Below are positions 1 to 9,990 of a stretch of 64,000 bases of DNA, piece by piece. The stretch comes from Stomorhina lunata (taxonomy: Eukaryota; Arthropoda; Insecta; Diptera; Rhiniidae): NCBI GenBank assembly GCA_933228675.1, contig OW121743.1, positions 56,835,406-56,899,405 on the forward strand. The letters run 5' to 3'. The position numbers and the translations under genes were made by a program. The notes below the pieces were generated by a model. That model made no database searches and was not told the origin of the DNA. It worked only from the letters and a program-made list of their open reading frames with translations. Position 1 is the first letter of the stretch, and each line of letters begins with the position of its first letter.

Positions 1-2725
1 TACTTTTTATAGGAAATTTTTCAAAAATTTACTTTTAATAGGAAATTTTCCAAAAATTTACTTTTTATAGGAATTTTTCCAAAAATATACTTTTTATAGG
101 AAATTTTAGAAAAATTTACTTTTTATAAGAAAATTTTTCAAAAATTTAATTTTTATAGGAAATTTTTCAAAAATTTACTTTTTACAGGATATTTTTCAAA
201 AATTTACTTTTTATAGGAAATTTTTCAAAAATTTACTTTTTTATAGGAAATTTTTCAAAAATTTACTTTTTATAGGAAATTTTTCAAAAATTTACTTTTT
301 ACAGGAAATTTTTCAAAAATTTACTTTTTACAGGAAATTTTTCAAAAATTTACTTTTTATAGGAAATTTTTAAAAATTTACTTTTTATAGGAAATTTTTC
401 AAAAATTTACTTTTTATAGGAAATTTTTCAAAAATTTACTTTTTATAGGAAATTTTTCAAAAATTTACTTTTTATAGGAAATTTTCCAAAAATTTATTTT
501 TTAAAGGAAATTTTTCAAAAATTTATTTTTTAAAGGAAATTTTTCAAAAAATTTACTTTTTATAAGAAATTTTTCCAAAATTTACTTTTTATAGGATATT
601 TTTCAAGAATTTACTTTTTATAGGAAATTTTTTTAAATTTACTTTTTATAGAAAATTTTTCAAAAATTACCTTTTTTAAAGGAAATTTTTCAAAAATTTA
701 CTTTTTATAGGAAATTCTTCAAAAATTTACTTTTTTTATAGGAAAATTTTCAAAAATTTACTTTTTTATAGGAAATTTTTCAAAAATTTACTATTTTTAT
801 AGGAAATTTTTCAAAAAATTACTTTTTATAGGAAATTTTTCAAAAACTTACTTTTTATAGGAAATTTTTCAAAAATTTGCTTTTTTATAGGAAATTTTTC
901 AGAAATTTACTTTTTATAGGAAATTTTTCAAAAATTTACTTTTTATAGGAAATTTTTCAAAAATTTACTTTTTATAGGAAATTTTTCAAAAATTTACTTT
1001 TTATAGGAAATTTTTCAAAAATTTACTTTTTATAGGAAATTTTTCAAAAATTTACTTTTTATAGGAAATTTTTCAAAAATTTACTTTTTATAGGAAATTT
1101 TTCAAAAATTTACTTTTTATAGGAAATTTTTCAAAAATTTACTTTTTATAGGAAATTTTTCAAAAATTTACTTTTTATAGGAAATTTTACAAATATTTAC
1201 TTTTTATAGGAAATTTTTCAAAAATTTACTTTTTTATTGGAAATTTTTCAAAAATTTTATTTTTACAGGAAATTTTTCAAAAATTTTATAGGAAATTTTT
1301 CAAAAATCTATTTTTTATAGCAAATTTCTCAAAAATTTACTTTTTTCTAGGAAATTTTTCAAAAATTTTCTATTTTTATAGGAACTTTTTCAAAAATTTT
1401 TTATTTTTATAGGAAATTTTTCAAAAATTTTCTATTTTTATAGGAAATTTTTCAAAAATTTACTTTTTATAGGAAATTTTTTAAAAATTTACTTTTTATA
1501 GAAAATTTTTTAAAAATTTACTTATTATAGGAAATTTTTCAAAAATTAAATTTTTATAGGAAATTTTTCAAAAATTTATTTTTTTATAGGAAATTTTACA
1601 AAAATTTACTTTTTATAGGAAATTTTTCAAAAATTTACTTTTTATAGGAAATTTTACAAAAATTTACTTTTTATAGGAAATTTTACAAAAATTTACTTTT
1701 TATAGGAAATTTCTCAAAAATTTACTTTTTTATAGGAAAATTTTCAAAAATTTTATTTTTATAGGAAATTTTTCAAAAATCTGCTTTTTATAGGAAATTT
1801 TTCAAAAATTTACTTTTTATAGGAAATTTTTCAAAAATTTACTTTTTATAGGAAATTTTTCAAAAATTTACTTTTTATAGGAAATTTTTCAAAAATTTAC
1901 TTTTTATAGGAAATTTTTCAAAAATTTACTTTTTATAGGAAATTTTTCAAAAATTTACTTTTTATAGGAAATTTTACAAATATTTACTTTTTATAGGAAA
2001 TTTTTCAAAAATTTACTTTTTTATAGGAAATTTTTCAAAAATTTTATTTTTATAGGAAATTTTTCAAAAATTTTATTTTTATAGGAAATTTTTCAAAAAT
2101 CTATTTTTTGTAGCAAATTTCTCAAAAATTTACTTTTTTCTAGGAAATTTTTCAAAAATTTTCTATTTTTATAGGAACTTTTTCAAAAATGTTCTATTTT
2201 TATAGGAAATTTTTCAAAAATTTTCTATTTTTATAGGAAATTTTTCAAAAATTTACTTTTTATAGGAAATTGTTTAAAAATTTACTTTTTATAGAAAATT
2301 TTTTAAAAATTTACTTATTATAGGAAATTTTTCAAAAATTAAAATTTTATAGGAAATTTTTCAAAAATTTATTTTTTTATAGGAAATTTTTCAAAAATTT
2401 ACCTTTTATAGGAAATTTTTCAAAAATTTACTTTTTATAGGAAATTTTACAAAATATTACTTTTTATAGGAAATTTTTCAAAAATTTACTTTTTATAGGA
2501 AATTTTTCAAAAATTTACTTTTTATAGGAAATTTTTTAAAAATTTACTTTTATAGGAAATTTTTCAAAAATTTACTTTTTATAGGAAATTTTTCTCAAAT
2601 TTACTTTTTGAAGGAAATTTTTCAAAAATTTACTATTCTTAGGGAAATTTTTCAAAAATTTACTTTTTCAAAATTTTGCGTTTTATAAGAATTTTTTGAA
2701 AATTTACTTTTTATAGGAATTTTGC
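1..2725. repeat. 29-bp AT-rich tandem array, left edge cut by the window
   Basis: About 90 head-to-tail copies of a 29-bp unit made of the pieces GGAAATTTTTC, AAAAATTTAC and TTTTTATA. Copies vary mainly by single substitutions and by 1-bp changes in the T and A runs. A block around 1180-1560 containing rare variants (a TTCTAGG junction, TATTTTTATAGGAAC) recurs at about 1973-2353, an offset of 793 bp, so the array grew partly by duplicating multi-unit blocks. The same unit forms the array at 46315-48610. No coding or promoter signal is visible. Confidence 0.97.
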
Positions 2726-2785
2726 TATGAAAAGTATTTGGCAAAATTTTTTGAAACAAAATTTTTCGTTTTGTTTTGAAAGTGT
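2674..2785. repeat. Array-flanking sequence shared with the second 29-bp array
   Basis: The last degenerate units and the following unique sequence (GCGTTTTATAAG, then GGAATTTTGCTATGAAAAG, TATTTGGCAAAATTTT and TTTTGAAAGTG) match 48567-48667 in the same order with a few substitutions and a small indel. Shared sequence beyond the tandem units implies that both arrays descend from one dispersed element that carried the array. Confidence 0.75.
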
Positions 2786-3764
2786 ATTAAGCGAAATCCA
2801 TTTGGGGTATTTCTTAATCGGTCTTTACCGCCTATAACATTCTAAATTATTTTATTCTGTTGCTGTTGTTTTCGTTACGCTTTTGTTGTAATGCTCTTTC
2901 CTAAAGCTATGATTGATGGCTTTAACTTAACTGTCTGTCCAGTTTAAGATTTTTGGTATTTTGGTCGTTACTAAATTGTTTATACCGTAAAGTAGTGGGC
3001 AAAAATGTAGCAAAAAAAGGGGGAAGGCAGATTTCTGAAAACGAAATAAATCGCAATTCATCAGATTTGGGACATCCTTAAAGTATGCTACTGTTTTTTT
3101 ACCAAATGAAAAACACATTTTTTGGTGCTTTTTATTTTCCCTCAACTGTTTGTATATTAATATTCTTTTAACTTTATATTGTCCTGCATTATAAACCAGT
3201 CCGTTTGTTATTTTTATTTGCAACTTCTTTTTCTGTACGTCTGTCTGTCTACCATTTGCCTTTTTTTCTTTTTGCTCGTGTTGTCATAATTTTAAGGCGT
3301 TTATCTTTAATGCCACTGGCATTACTTACCCTCACTGACTGTTCTGCCATAAGTCTGAATTCTTGGAATTTCCTAACAACAAACCAAAAGAAAAACTAGG
3401 AAAAAAATAGGAAATTTATAAAGTGAAGAAAAAAAAAGGAAAGGCAAACCAACTCGTTTAACGATTTATATTGTATAAAAATGCCAACTAACAAACCAAA
3501 TCTAACAATTTTTTTGACATGGATCAACAAGGATTCGTTAACACTGCGGTTTAATTTTTAATATTTTTTAAGGCAGAATATTATTGTCTGGCTGTTAAGG
3601 AACTAAGTTTTAAGGGATTTTGTATTTTGAGGAGATTTTTTGTAGGAAGAAAAGGTTAGTATTTGGGTTGGTTTAAAATGATTTGGGTTTAATAGTTATG
3701 AGACTTTAATATCTGGGTTTAAATATAAAATGAAGACAAATGTGATCATAGCTTGGTAAAGCAT
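2786..3764. other. Unassigned AT-rich intergenic sequence
   Basis: Single-copy looking DNA between two satellites. Short ORFs here (for example 2927-3223 on the minus strand) have low-complexity compositions and no recognisable domain. I see no RNA gene or transposon end. Confidence 0.6.
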
Positions 3765-3988
3765 AAATTTTACATGAAAAAATTTTTATCGAAAATTTTC
3801 TATATGACAAAATTTCTATAGAAAATTTTTCAATAAGAAAAAGTTTCGATAAAAAATTTTTCTTTATGAAAAAATTTATATAGAAAATTTTTCTACATAA
3901 AAAAAATCTATAGAAATCATTTCTATATAAAAACAATTCGATAAAAAATTTTTCTATATGAAAAAATTTCTATAAAAAATTTTCCATA

Positions 3989-4026
3989 TATGAGCCGTTA
4001 ATTTTGAAAGTGGCGTAAGTCACTTT
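3989..4026 (+). repeat. Left terminal inverted repeat (38 bp)
   Basis: Pairs with 5761-5798 at 37 of 38 positions. It contains a quasi-palindrome, AAAGTG...CACTTT, around GCGTAAGT, a plausible transposase binding site. Confidence 0.92.
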
Positions 4027-4191
4027 GTTTTTAAGTCGAGATATTTAAGGGTTTGCGTTTTAACACGTTTAAAAATATGGATGCCAACTTTTCAAAAGAT
4101 TAAAATGTATTTATTATCTCAAGATATTGAAATTTTTCTCAGTATAAATAATTTCATATTAACATCAAAAAATCGCCATTTTTCATTAAGG

Positions 4192-4227
4192 TGAAGTGAC
4201 TTAAGCCACTTTCAAAATAAACAGTTT
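4192..4227 (-). repeat. Internal copy of the terminal motif (left side)
   Basis: AAGTGACTTAAGCCACTT followed by TCAAAATAAACAGTTTA repeats the inner part of the right terminal repeat, in the right-end orientation. GTGACTTAAGCCAC is palindromic except at one position pair. Confidence 0.85.
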
Positions 4228-4591
4228 AGAAAAATGGTTTACTGAAGTGATGAATTGAAATGGCAAATTTTGATACTTTTTGTGTCTTTAAAACGTAGAG
4301 ATAAACTTAATATAGATTTTTTTGTGATGACAAACACGTTTTTGGTAATTTTCGGAGTTTTTTAGAGCATACTTCGGCCTATAAAACTTAAGTTATACTG
4401 CACTAATATTGATCAAATTTTTTTTAATATAAAATGTATTTTTTATTTTAATATTCATAAAACACAAAAACAATTAATTCATTTTGAAACATTACTTAAG
4501 TATAAGTAATTTCTAAAACACAAAAATAATTCATTTTAAAACGTTACTTAAGTATAAGTTATTTACATATATTAAAGAACATCAGTTCTAT

Positions 4592-5539
4592 TCAATTTTC
4601 GCCATCACTAGGAATGATTAAGTCCTCGGAAATCGTGAAGTCTCGTTTTAAATTTTTAAAATAACTTTGGTAATTTTGGGGTATATAATTAAGCAAATCC
4701 ATCATATCTTTGTACTTTGCTGAAGAAACAGGACGAGGTCCAGCGTATAACGGATATGTCTCTATTTGTGAATAACGTCTATTTCTTCCTCTTTTTGGTG
4801 ACAAATCCAAAGTTAGAAATTCATCTTTTTCTTCCAAAGTTAGTTTATAAAACATTTTGTAAGGAACATTATGATAAAATCGTATCCATTGAATTTTTAG
4901 CCAATTTATTGTGTTTTGGTCTGTATTAACTTTTCTTTTTGAAACAGATTTTTCCAATGATTGTGTTGAAATAAAATCTTTCTGCTCCATGTTGTGTACT
5001 GTGAAGTATTTTTTTCGACAGGCGGCTATTACGCTATAATAATCATTTGGAATGTATAAAACATTTGTTTTTTTTAAGGCTGCTTCTATTACACCAAAGT
5101 CACGATTATTTGGTAAGTATGAATGGCCCGAAATTAAAAATTTGTGATCCAGGATTTCAATATTGTTTTCTGAAGACTGAACAATTTTCATCCAAGTTAA
5201 TGCAAGCTTTATGTTCCGATTTTGTCCCGTACATGAGTCACTATATGCAATAATATGCTTTTGAGTTGTGACATTCTTAAGATGTTTTATACAACACGAA
5301 GCAACTTCCTGAGAACCTCTTGATGCTACCGTTTCACCCCAAAGATACATGTCAATATTATTATTATGAAAATTGTGGAATCCCAAATTCAAAACGTACA
5401 TATTCCTTTTGTAATATGATATGGATGTCGTAAGTTTGGGAAAAGGCAATGCTTTTTGAAAGTCAAATGAAAATCCAAGATATTCATCCGGATTTTCAGC
5501 TGCTTTTTTCTGATCTTCTTGTAGAGATTTTCTGGCCAT
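4592..5539 (-). CDS. DUF7869-like (RNase-H-fold) transposase, N-terminally short
   Basis: A 315-residue protein, the only good ORF in the TIR element. Its order of motifs matches what I remember of proteins now labelled DUF7869, common in insect and other animal transposon-like genes: FSFDFQKALP (D26), a Y-K-R-N/L-G block at about 43-53, AYSDSCTGQNRN (D101), then FLISGHSYLPNNRDFG and IE (134-152). The acidic residues at D26, D101 and the GHS...RDFG region are the likely catalytic DDE-type set. In relatives I recall the third region as PNDRDF or PSDRDF; here it is PNNRDF, so a catalytic D may have become N145. Relatives also carry an N-terminal region that is missing here. An in-frame TGA lies 12 nt before the chosen ATG, so this copy is truncated or its first exon was spliced on. 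It probably cut and pasted the element when intact. The family assignment is from memory and was not searched. Confidence 0.7.
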   Translation of the reverse strand: MARKSLQEDQKKAAENPDEYLGFSFDFQKALPFPKLTTSISYYKRNMYVLNLGFHNFHNNNIDMYLWGETVASRGSQEVASCCIKHLKNVTTQKHIIAYSDSCTGQNRNIKLALTWMKIVQSSENNIEILDHKFLISGHSYLPNNRDFGVIEAALKKTNVLYIPNDYYSVIAACRKKYFTVHNMEQKDFISTQSLEKSVSKRKVNTDQNTINWLKIQWIRFYHNVPYKMFYKLTLEEKDEFLTLDLSPKRGRNRRYSQIETYPLYAGPRPVSSAKYKDMMDLLNYIPQNYQSYFKNLKRDFTISEDLIIPSDGEN

Positions 5540-5592
5540 TTCTGCCGATCATAAGCACTATTATTGTTGATTTCACTTAATTTTTCTGAATA

Positions 5593-5624
5593 CAGTGACT
5601 TACGCCACTTTCAAATTAAACAGT
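5593..5624 (-). repeat. Internal copy of the terminal motif (right side)
   Basis: AGTGACTTACGCCACTTTC followed by AAATTAAACAGTTTT repeats the right terminal repeat in direct orientation about 170 bp inside it, just upstream of the transposase ORF. It could serve as a second transposase site or as part of the promoter. Confidence 0.85.
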
Positions 5625-5760
5625 TTTGTTATACCGTTAATTACCAAAACTTTTCTCGAGCAAATCTCAATAGTTCTCAACTTTTTTTAGACAAATTTTT
5701 AAAAATGAAAAGATACCGTTCAATGGTACTTAGTGTTGCCATTAACTCCATTTTTTTGAA

Positions 5761-5798
5761 AAAGTGACTTACGCCACTTTCAAAATAAACGGCTCATA
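5761..5798 (-). repeat. Right terminal inverted repeat (38 bp)
   Basis: Reverse complement of 3989-4026 with one mismatch. It is followed at once by satellite sequence that continues the array interrupted at 3988. Confidence 0.92.
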
Positions 5799-6216
5799 TA
5801 AAAATTTCTATAGAAAATTTTTCTATATAAAAAAATTCTAAAAAAAAATGTTTCTATATGAAAATTTTGTATAGAAATTTCTCTATAGAAATTTTTTCAT
5901 AGAATTTCTATAGAAATTTATTCATATAGAAAAATTGTCTATAGAAATTTTTTCGATATAAAAAAATTTCTATAGAAAATTTTTCGATATAAAAAAATTT
6001 CTATAGAAAATTTTTCGATATAAAAAAAAATTTTTCTATATAAAAAAATTTCATTAGAAAATTTTTCTATATGAAAAAATTTCTAAAGAGAAATTTCTAT
6101 ACAAAATTTTCTATATGAAACAATATATATAGAATATTTTTCTATATGAAAAAAATTCTAAAGAAAATTTTTCTATATTAAAACATTAAAAAATAATATA
6201 TAAAAAAAATTAAGTA

Positions 6217-6408
6217 ATAATGCGAGGTTTTTGATCTTTCTAAATTGGGGATAATCCTCCTGAAGAGATGGCTTAACCAACCATCGAAACGCGTCGAGGA
6301 ATTTGGTTTCTCCGCAAACATTTTTTGGCTTTTTATCAATAAATTGGTCTGTTACATTAATAAATAAATGTAACAGATTGGGATCAAATGCAAATACACT
6401 TCTTTTTG
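6217..6408 (+). mobile_element. Hammerhead-ribozyme element, copy 1 (~190 bp)
   Basis: A GC-richer island inside the 31-bp satellite. It recurs almost unchanged, in inverted orientation, at 12592-12785. Homology runs from ATAATGCGAGG to CTTCTTTTTG; outside these points the two copies differ completely, so this is a discrete dispersed unit. It contains a hammerhead ribozyme (6247-6313) and, downstream, a perfect 10-bp hairpin (CTGTTACATT at 6349-6358 with AATGTAACAG at 6367-6376, 8-nt loop). There is no ORF. Size and content fit a retrozyme-like or Penelope-derived non-autonomous element; which of the two is not settled. No target duplication is visible. Confidence 0.8.
6247..6313 (+). ncRNA. 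Hammerhead ribozyme, type I with minimal stem III
   Basis: All conserved core positions are present in order. Stem I inner strand TCCTC (6255-6259) pairs with GAGGA (6296-6300). CTGAAGA (6260-6266) fits CUGANGA. Stem II is GATGG (6267-6271) with CCATC (6281-6285) around a 9-nt loop. GAAA is 6286-6289, and CGCGTC (6290-6295) gives the G-U-C cleavage triplet, with cleavage predicted between 6295 and 6296. An outer stem I helix GGGGA (6247-6251) with TCTCC (6309-6313), allowing one G-U pair, is separated by an internal loop of the kind used for loop-loop contacts. Stem III is only A-CGCG-U, which is self-complementary. Such forms, known from Penelope-like elements, cleave best as dimers. Function would be self-processing of the element RNA. 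Activity is not shown. Confidence 0.82.
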
Positions 6409-7800
6409 TATAAAAAAAATTTCTATAGAAAAATAAAAAATCTTCTATAAAAAATTTTTCTATTTAAAAAAATTTCTATTTAAAATTTTTCTATATGAAA
6501 AATTTCAGTATAAAATGTTTCTATATGAAAAAATTATTACAGAAAAATTTTCTGTATGAAAAAATTTCTATAGAAAATTTTCTTATATGAAAAAAATTCT
6601 ATAGAAAAATTTTCTATATTAAAAAAATTGCTATAGAAAATTTTTCTATATGAAAATATTTCGATATAATTTTTTTCTATACGAAAAAATTTCTATAGAG
6701 AATTTTTTTAAATGAAAAAATTTCTATAGAGAATTTTTGCAAATGAAAAAATTTCTACTGAAATTTTTTTCAAATAAAAAAATTTCTATAGAAAACTTTC
6801 TATTGAAAATTTTTCTATATGAACATAAGTCTATAGAAAATTTTTCTATACGAAGAATTTCTATAGAAAATTTTTCGTTATGAAAAAATTTCTATAGAAA
6901 TTTTCTCTATATGTAAAAATTTCTATACAAAATTTTTCTGTACGAAAAAATTTCTATAGAAAATTTTTCGTTATTAAAAAATTTCTATAGAAAATTTTTC
7001 TATACGAAAAAATTTCTATAGAAAATTTTTCGATATGAAAAATTTCTATAGAAAATTTTTCTATATGAAAAAATTTCTATAGAAAATTTTTCTATATGAA
7101 AAAATTTCTATAGAAAATTTTTCTATAAGAAAAAATTTTTATAGCAAATTGTTCTATACGAAAAAATATCTATAGAAAATTATTTTATATTAAAATATTT
7201 CTATAGAAAAGTATTCTATATGAAAAAATTTCTATAGAAAATTTTTCGATATAAAAGAATTTCTATAGAAAATTCTTCTATACGAAAAAATTTCTGTAGA
7301 AAATTTTTCTAAATGAAAAAATTTCTATAGAAAATTTTTCTCTATGAAACATTTTTATAGAATATTTTTCTATATGTAAAAATTTCTATAGAAAATTTTT
7401 CTATATGAAAAAATTTCTATAGAAAATTTTTCTATATGAAAAAATTTCTATAGAAAATTTTTCTATATAAAAAAAATTACATAGAAAATTTTTCTGTATG
7501 AAAAAATTTCTATAGAAAATTTTTCTATATGAAAAAATTTCTATAGAAAATTTTTCTTTATGAAAAAATTTCTATAGAAAATTTTTCTTTATGAAAAAAT
7601 TTCTATAGAAAATTTTTCTGTATGAAAAAATTTCTATAGAAAATTTTTCTATATGAAAAAATTTCTATAGAAAATTTTTCTATATGAAAAAATTTCTATA
7701 GAAAATTTTTCTATATGAAAAAATTTCTATAGAAAATTTTTCTATATGAAAATGTCTATAGAAAATTTTTCTATATGAAAATATTTAAAATTGTTTTTTT

Positions 7801-8689
7801 TAATTTCCTTTTTTTTCGTTCTTTTTTCTTCTGAACGATTTTTATCATTTAAATTATTATGGAGCGTGTTGGCAAAAAAAGTCAGAAAAATCTTACTTTA
7901 CTTCTTATGATCCCACACTTTACTATGCGTCTGTCTATCTGACTCTTATACTAATACATTAAGTTCATTCCTTAAGAAAAAAATTGTAAAAAATATTATA
8001 AAAAAGTTAAACGACAAAACAACAAATACTAGAAAAATTTTATAAAAAACAAACAAAAAAATCCTTGAGATAAAAAATTATATTAAATTGGATGTTTGTA
8101 TTCCCGGGTGCAGTCATCTTGGATTTTATTCATAATTTATTATATCGCTAATGGTGTAACGTAAGAATCCTTTGTTTTTTCTTGAGTTTCAGTTTCATTT
8201 TTATTTCTATTTCATTTTATTATTTTTTATCCTTTCATTTATCTACATTTAAGATTTTTTTATTTCGCATTTGGCTGTTATTTTATTTTTTCACTTTATT
8301 TTTGGAGTGGGATTTCGAATGGTCTGTAAATGTTTTTGAGCTCTAAATCGTTTGTTTGTCGAGTTGGGGGTAGACTAAATTATATTTATTCTCGTTTTAA
8401 TTTTTCATAATTCTCGTAAATTGAAAAAGTTACTATTTTTATCTTGGGATAATGTTTATGAGTATTTGATTTCAAAGGGGAATAAAGAAAAAAAGGCATT
8501 TGAAAACAACTAAAATTCACTACTGATAAATTAAATGGATTGCCGAGAATTTGCAAATAAATTAATAAGAAATAAGACAAAATTTACGATAACAAAAATA
8601 TTTTAAAGAAAAATTTTTAATACAAGAAAAAAGTGTATAGTTAAATAAAACAAATTCGAAAATTGTCGAAATCGGTTTTAAATTTGTTT
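7801..8689. other. Unassigned AT-rich sequence
   Basis: Non-tandem AT-rich DNA between two satellites with long T runs. The 8386-8580 minus-strand ORF is short and low in complexity. No gene, RNA or transposon end is recognisable. Confidence 0.6.
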
Positions 8690-9990
8690 TGTAGAAAAAT
8701 TTCAGTAAAAAATTTTCTTTAGAAAAATTTGAGTAAAAAATTTTCTAAGGAAAAATTTCAGTAAACAATTTTGTTCAAAAAATTTTTATATAAAAATTTT
8801 GGTGAACAATTTTCTATAGAAAAGTTTTAGTCACAAATTTTGTAAAGAAAAATATTGTTAAAAATTTTGTAAAGAAAAATTTTGTAAGGAAAAATTTTGT
8901 TTAAAAATTTTGTTAAAAAATTTTGTATAGGAAAATTTTGGTTAAAAATTTTCTATAGAAAAATTTTGGTCAATACTTTTCTATGGAAAAATTTTGGTCA
9001 AAAATTTTCTATAGAAAAATTTTGGTCAAAAATTTTCTATAGAAAAATTTTGGTCAAAAATTTTCTATAGAAAAATTTTGGTCAAGAATTTTCTATAGAA
9101 AAATTTTGGTCAAAAATTTTCTATAGAAAAATTTTGGTCAAAAATTTTCTATAGAAAAATTTTGGTCAAAAATTTTCTATAGAAAAATTTTGGTCAAAAA
9201 TTTCTATAGAAAAATTTTGGTCAAAAGTTTTCTATAGAAAAATTTTGGTCAAAAATTTTCTATAGAAAAATTTTGGTCAAAAAATTTCTATAGAAAAATT
9301 TTGGTCAAAAATTTTCTATAGAAAAATTTTGCTCAAAAATTTTCTATAAAAAAATTTTGCTCAAAAATTTTCTATAGAAAAATTTTCTATAAAAAAATTT
9401 TGGTCAAAAGTTTTCTATAAAAAAATTTTGGTCAAAAATTTTCTATAGAAAAATTTGGTCAAAAATTTTAGTAAAAAATTTTCTATAGAAAAATTTTGGT
9501 CAAAAATTTTTGTACAGAAAAATTTGGTCAAAAATTTTAGTAAAAAATTTTCTATAGAAAAATTTTGGTCAAAAATTTTCTATACAAAAATTTTGGTAAA
9601 AAAATTTTTATAGAAAAATTTTGGTCAAAAATTTTCTATAGAAAAATTTTGGTCAAAAATTTTTTATAGAAAAATTTTGGTCAAAAATTTTCTATAGAAA
9701 AATTTAAGTCAAAAATTTTCTATAGAATAATTTGGTCAAAAATTTTCTATAGAATAATTCAGTCAAAAATTTTCTATAGAAAAAAAATTTCTGTAGAAAA
9801 ATTTTGGTAAAAAATTTTTGACCAAAATTTTGGTAAAAAATTTTTGACCAAAATTTTTCTACAGAAAAATTTTGGTATAAAATTTTTAAAGAAAATTTTT
9901 AGTATAAAACATTTTATAGAAAATTGTTAGCATAAAATTTTGGAAAAAAATGTATATAGAACAATTTTGGTAAAAAATTTCCTATAGAAG
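8690..9990. repeat. 28-bp tandem array, GGTC linker variant
   Basis: The unit is 28 bp (CTATAG at 9010 and again at 9038): AAAAATTTT, CTATAG, AAAAATTTT and GGTC. It shares the TTTTCTATAGAAAA palindrome with neighbouring arrays, but the linker is GGTC. The most regular stretch is about 8990-9350, and it decays at both sides. Confidence 0.94.

Larger units (their letters stand above)
3989..5798. mobile_element. TIR DNA transposon with DUF7869-like transposase
   Basis: The first and last 38 bp are inverted repeats of each other with a single mismatch (position 12). They start TATGAGCCGTT and contain TTTTGAAAGTGGCG followed by TAAGTCACTTT. The element sits inside the 31-bp satellite, which continues on both sides, so the ends are well defined. 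The target duplication cannot be fixed because the flanks are alternating TA: a 2-bp TA (ends as given) or a 4-bp TATA (ends 3991 and 5796) both fit. The only substantial ORF is on the minus strand (4592-5539). Two further copies of the terminal motif lie inside the ends. The superfamily is not one I can name. Confidence 0.88.
3765..7800. repeat. 31-bp tandem array with TTTCTATAGAAA palindrome
   Basis: The unit is 31 bp (for example successive units starting at 7561 and 7592): a GAAAAAATTT block, CTATAG, AAAATTTTT and CTATAT. The last third (7020-7790) is the most homogeneous. The edges are degenerate, as expected if homogenisation acts mainly in the interior. The array is interrupted by the TIR transposon at 3989-5798 and by the hammerhead element at 6217-6408. 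Array units resume directly on the far side of each insert. Confidence 0.95.

Noticed and set aside
1..2725. CRISPR array
   Set aside because: Units are contiguous with no unique spacers, there are no cas genes, and the context is eukaryotic.
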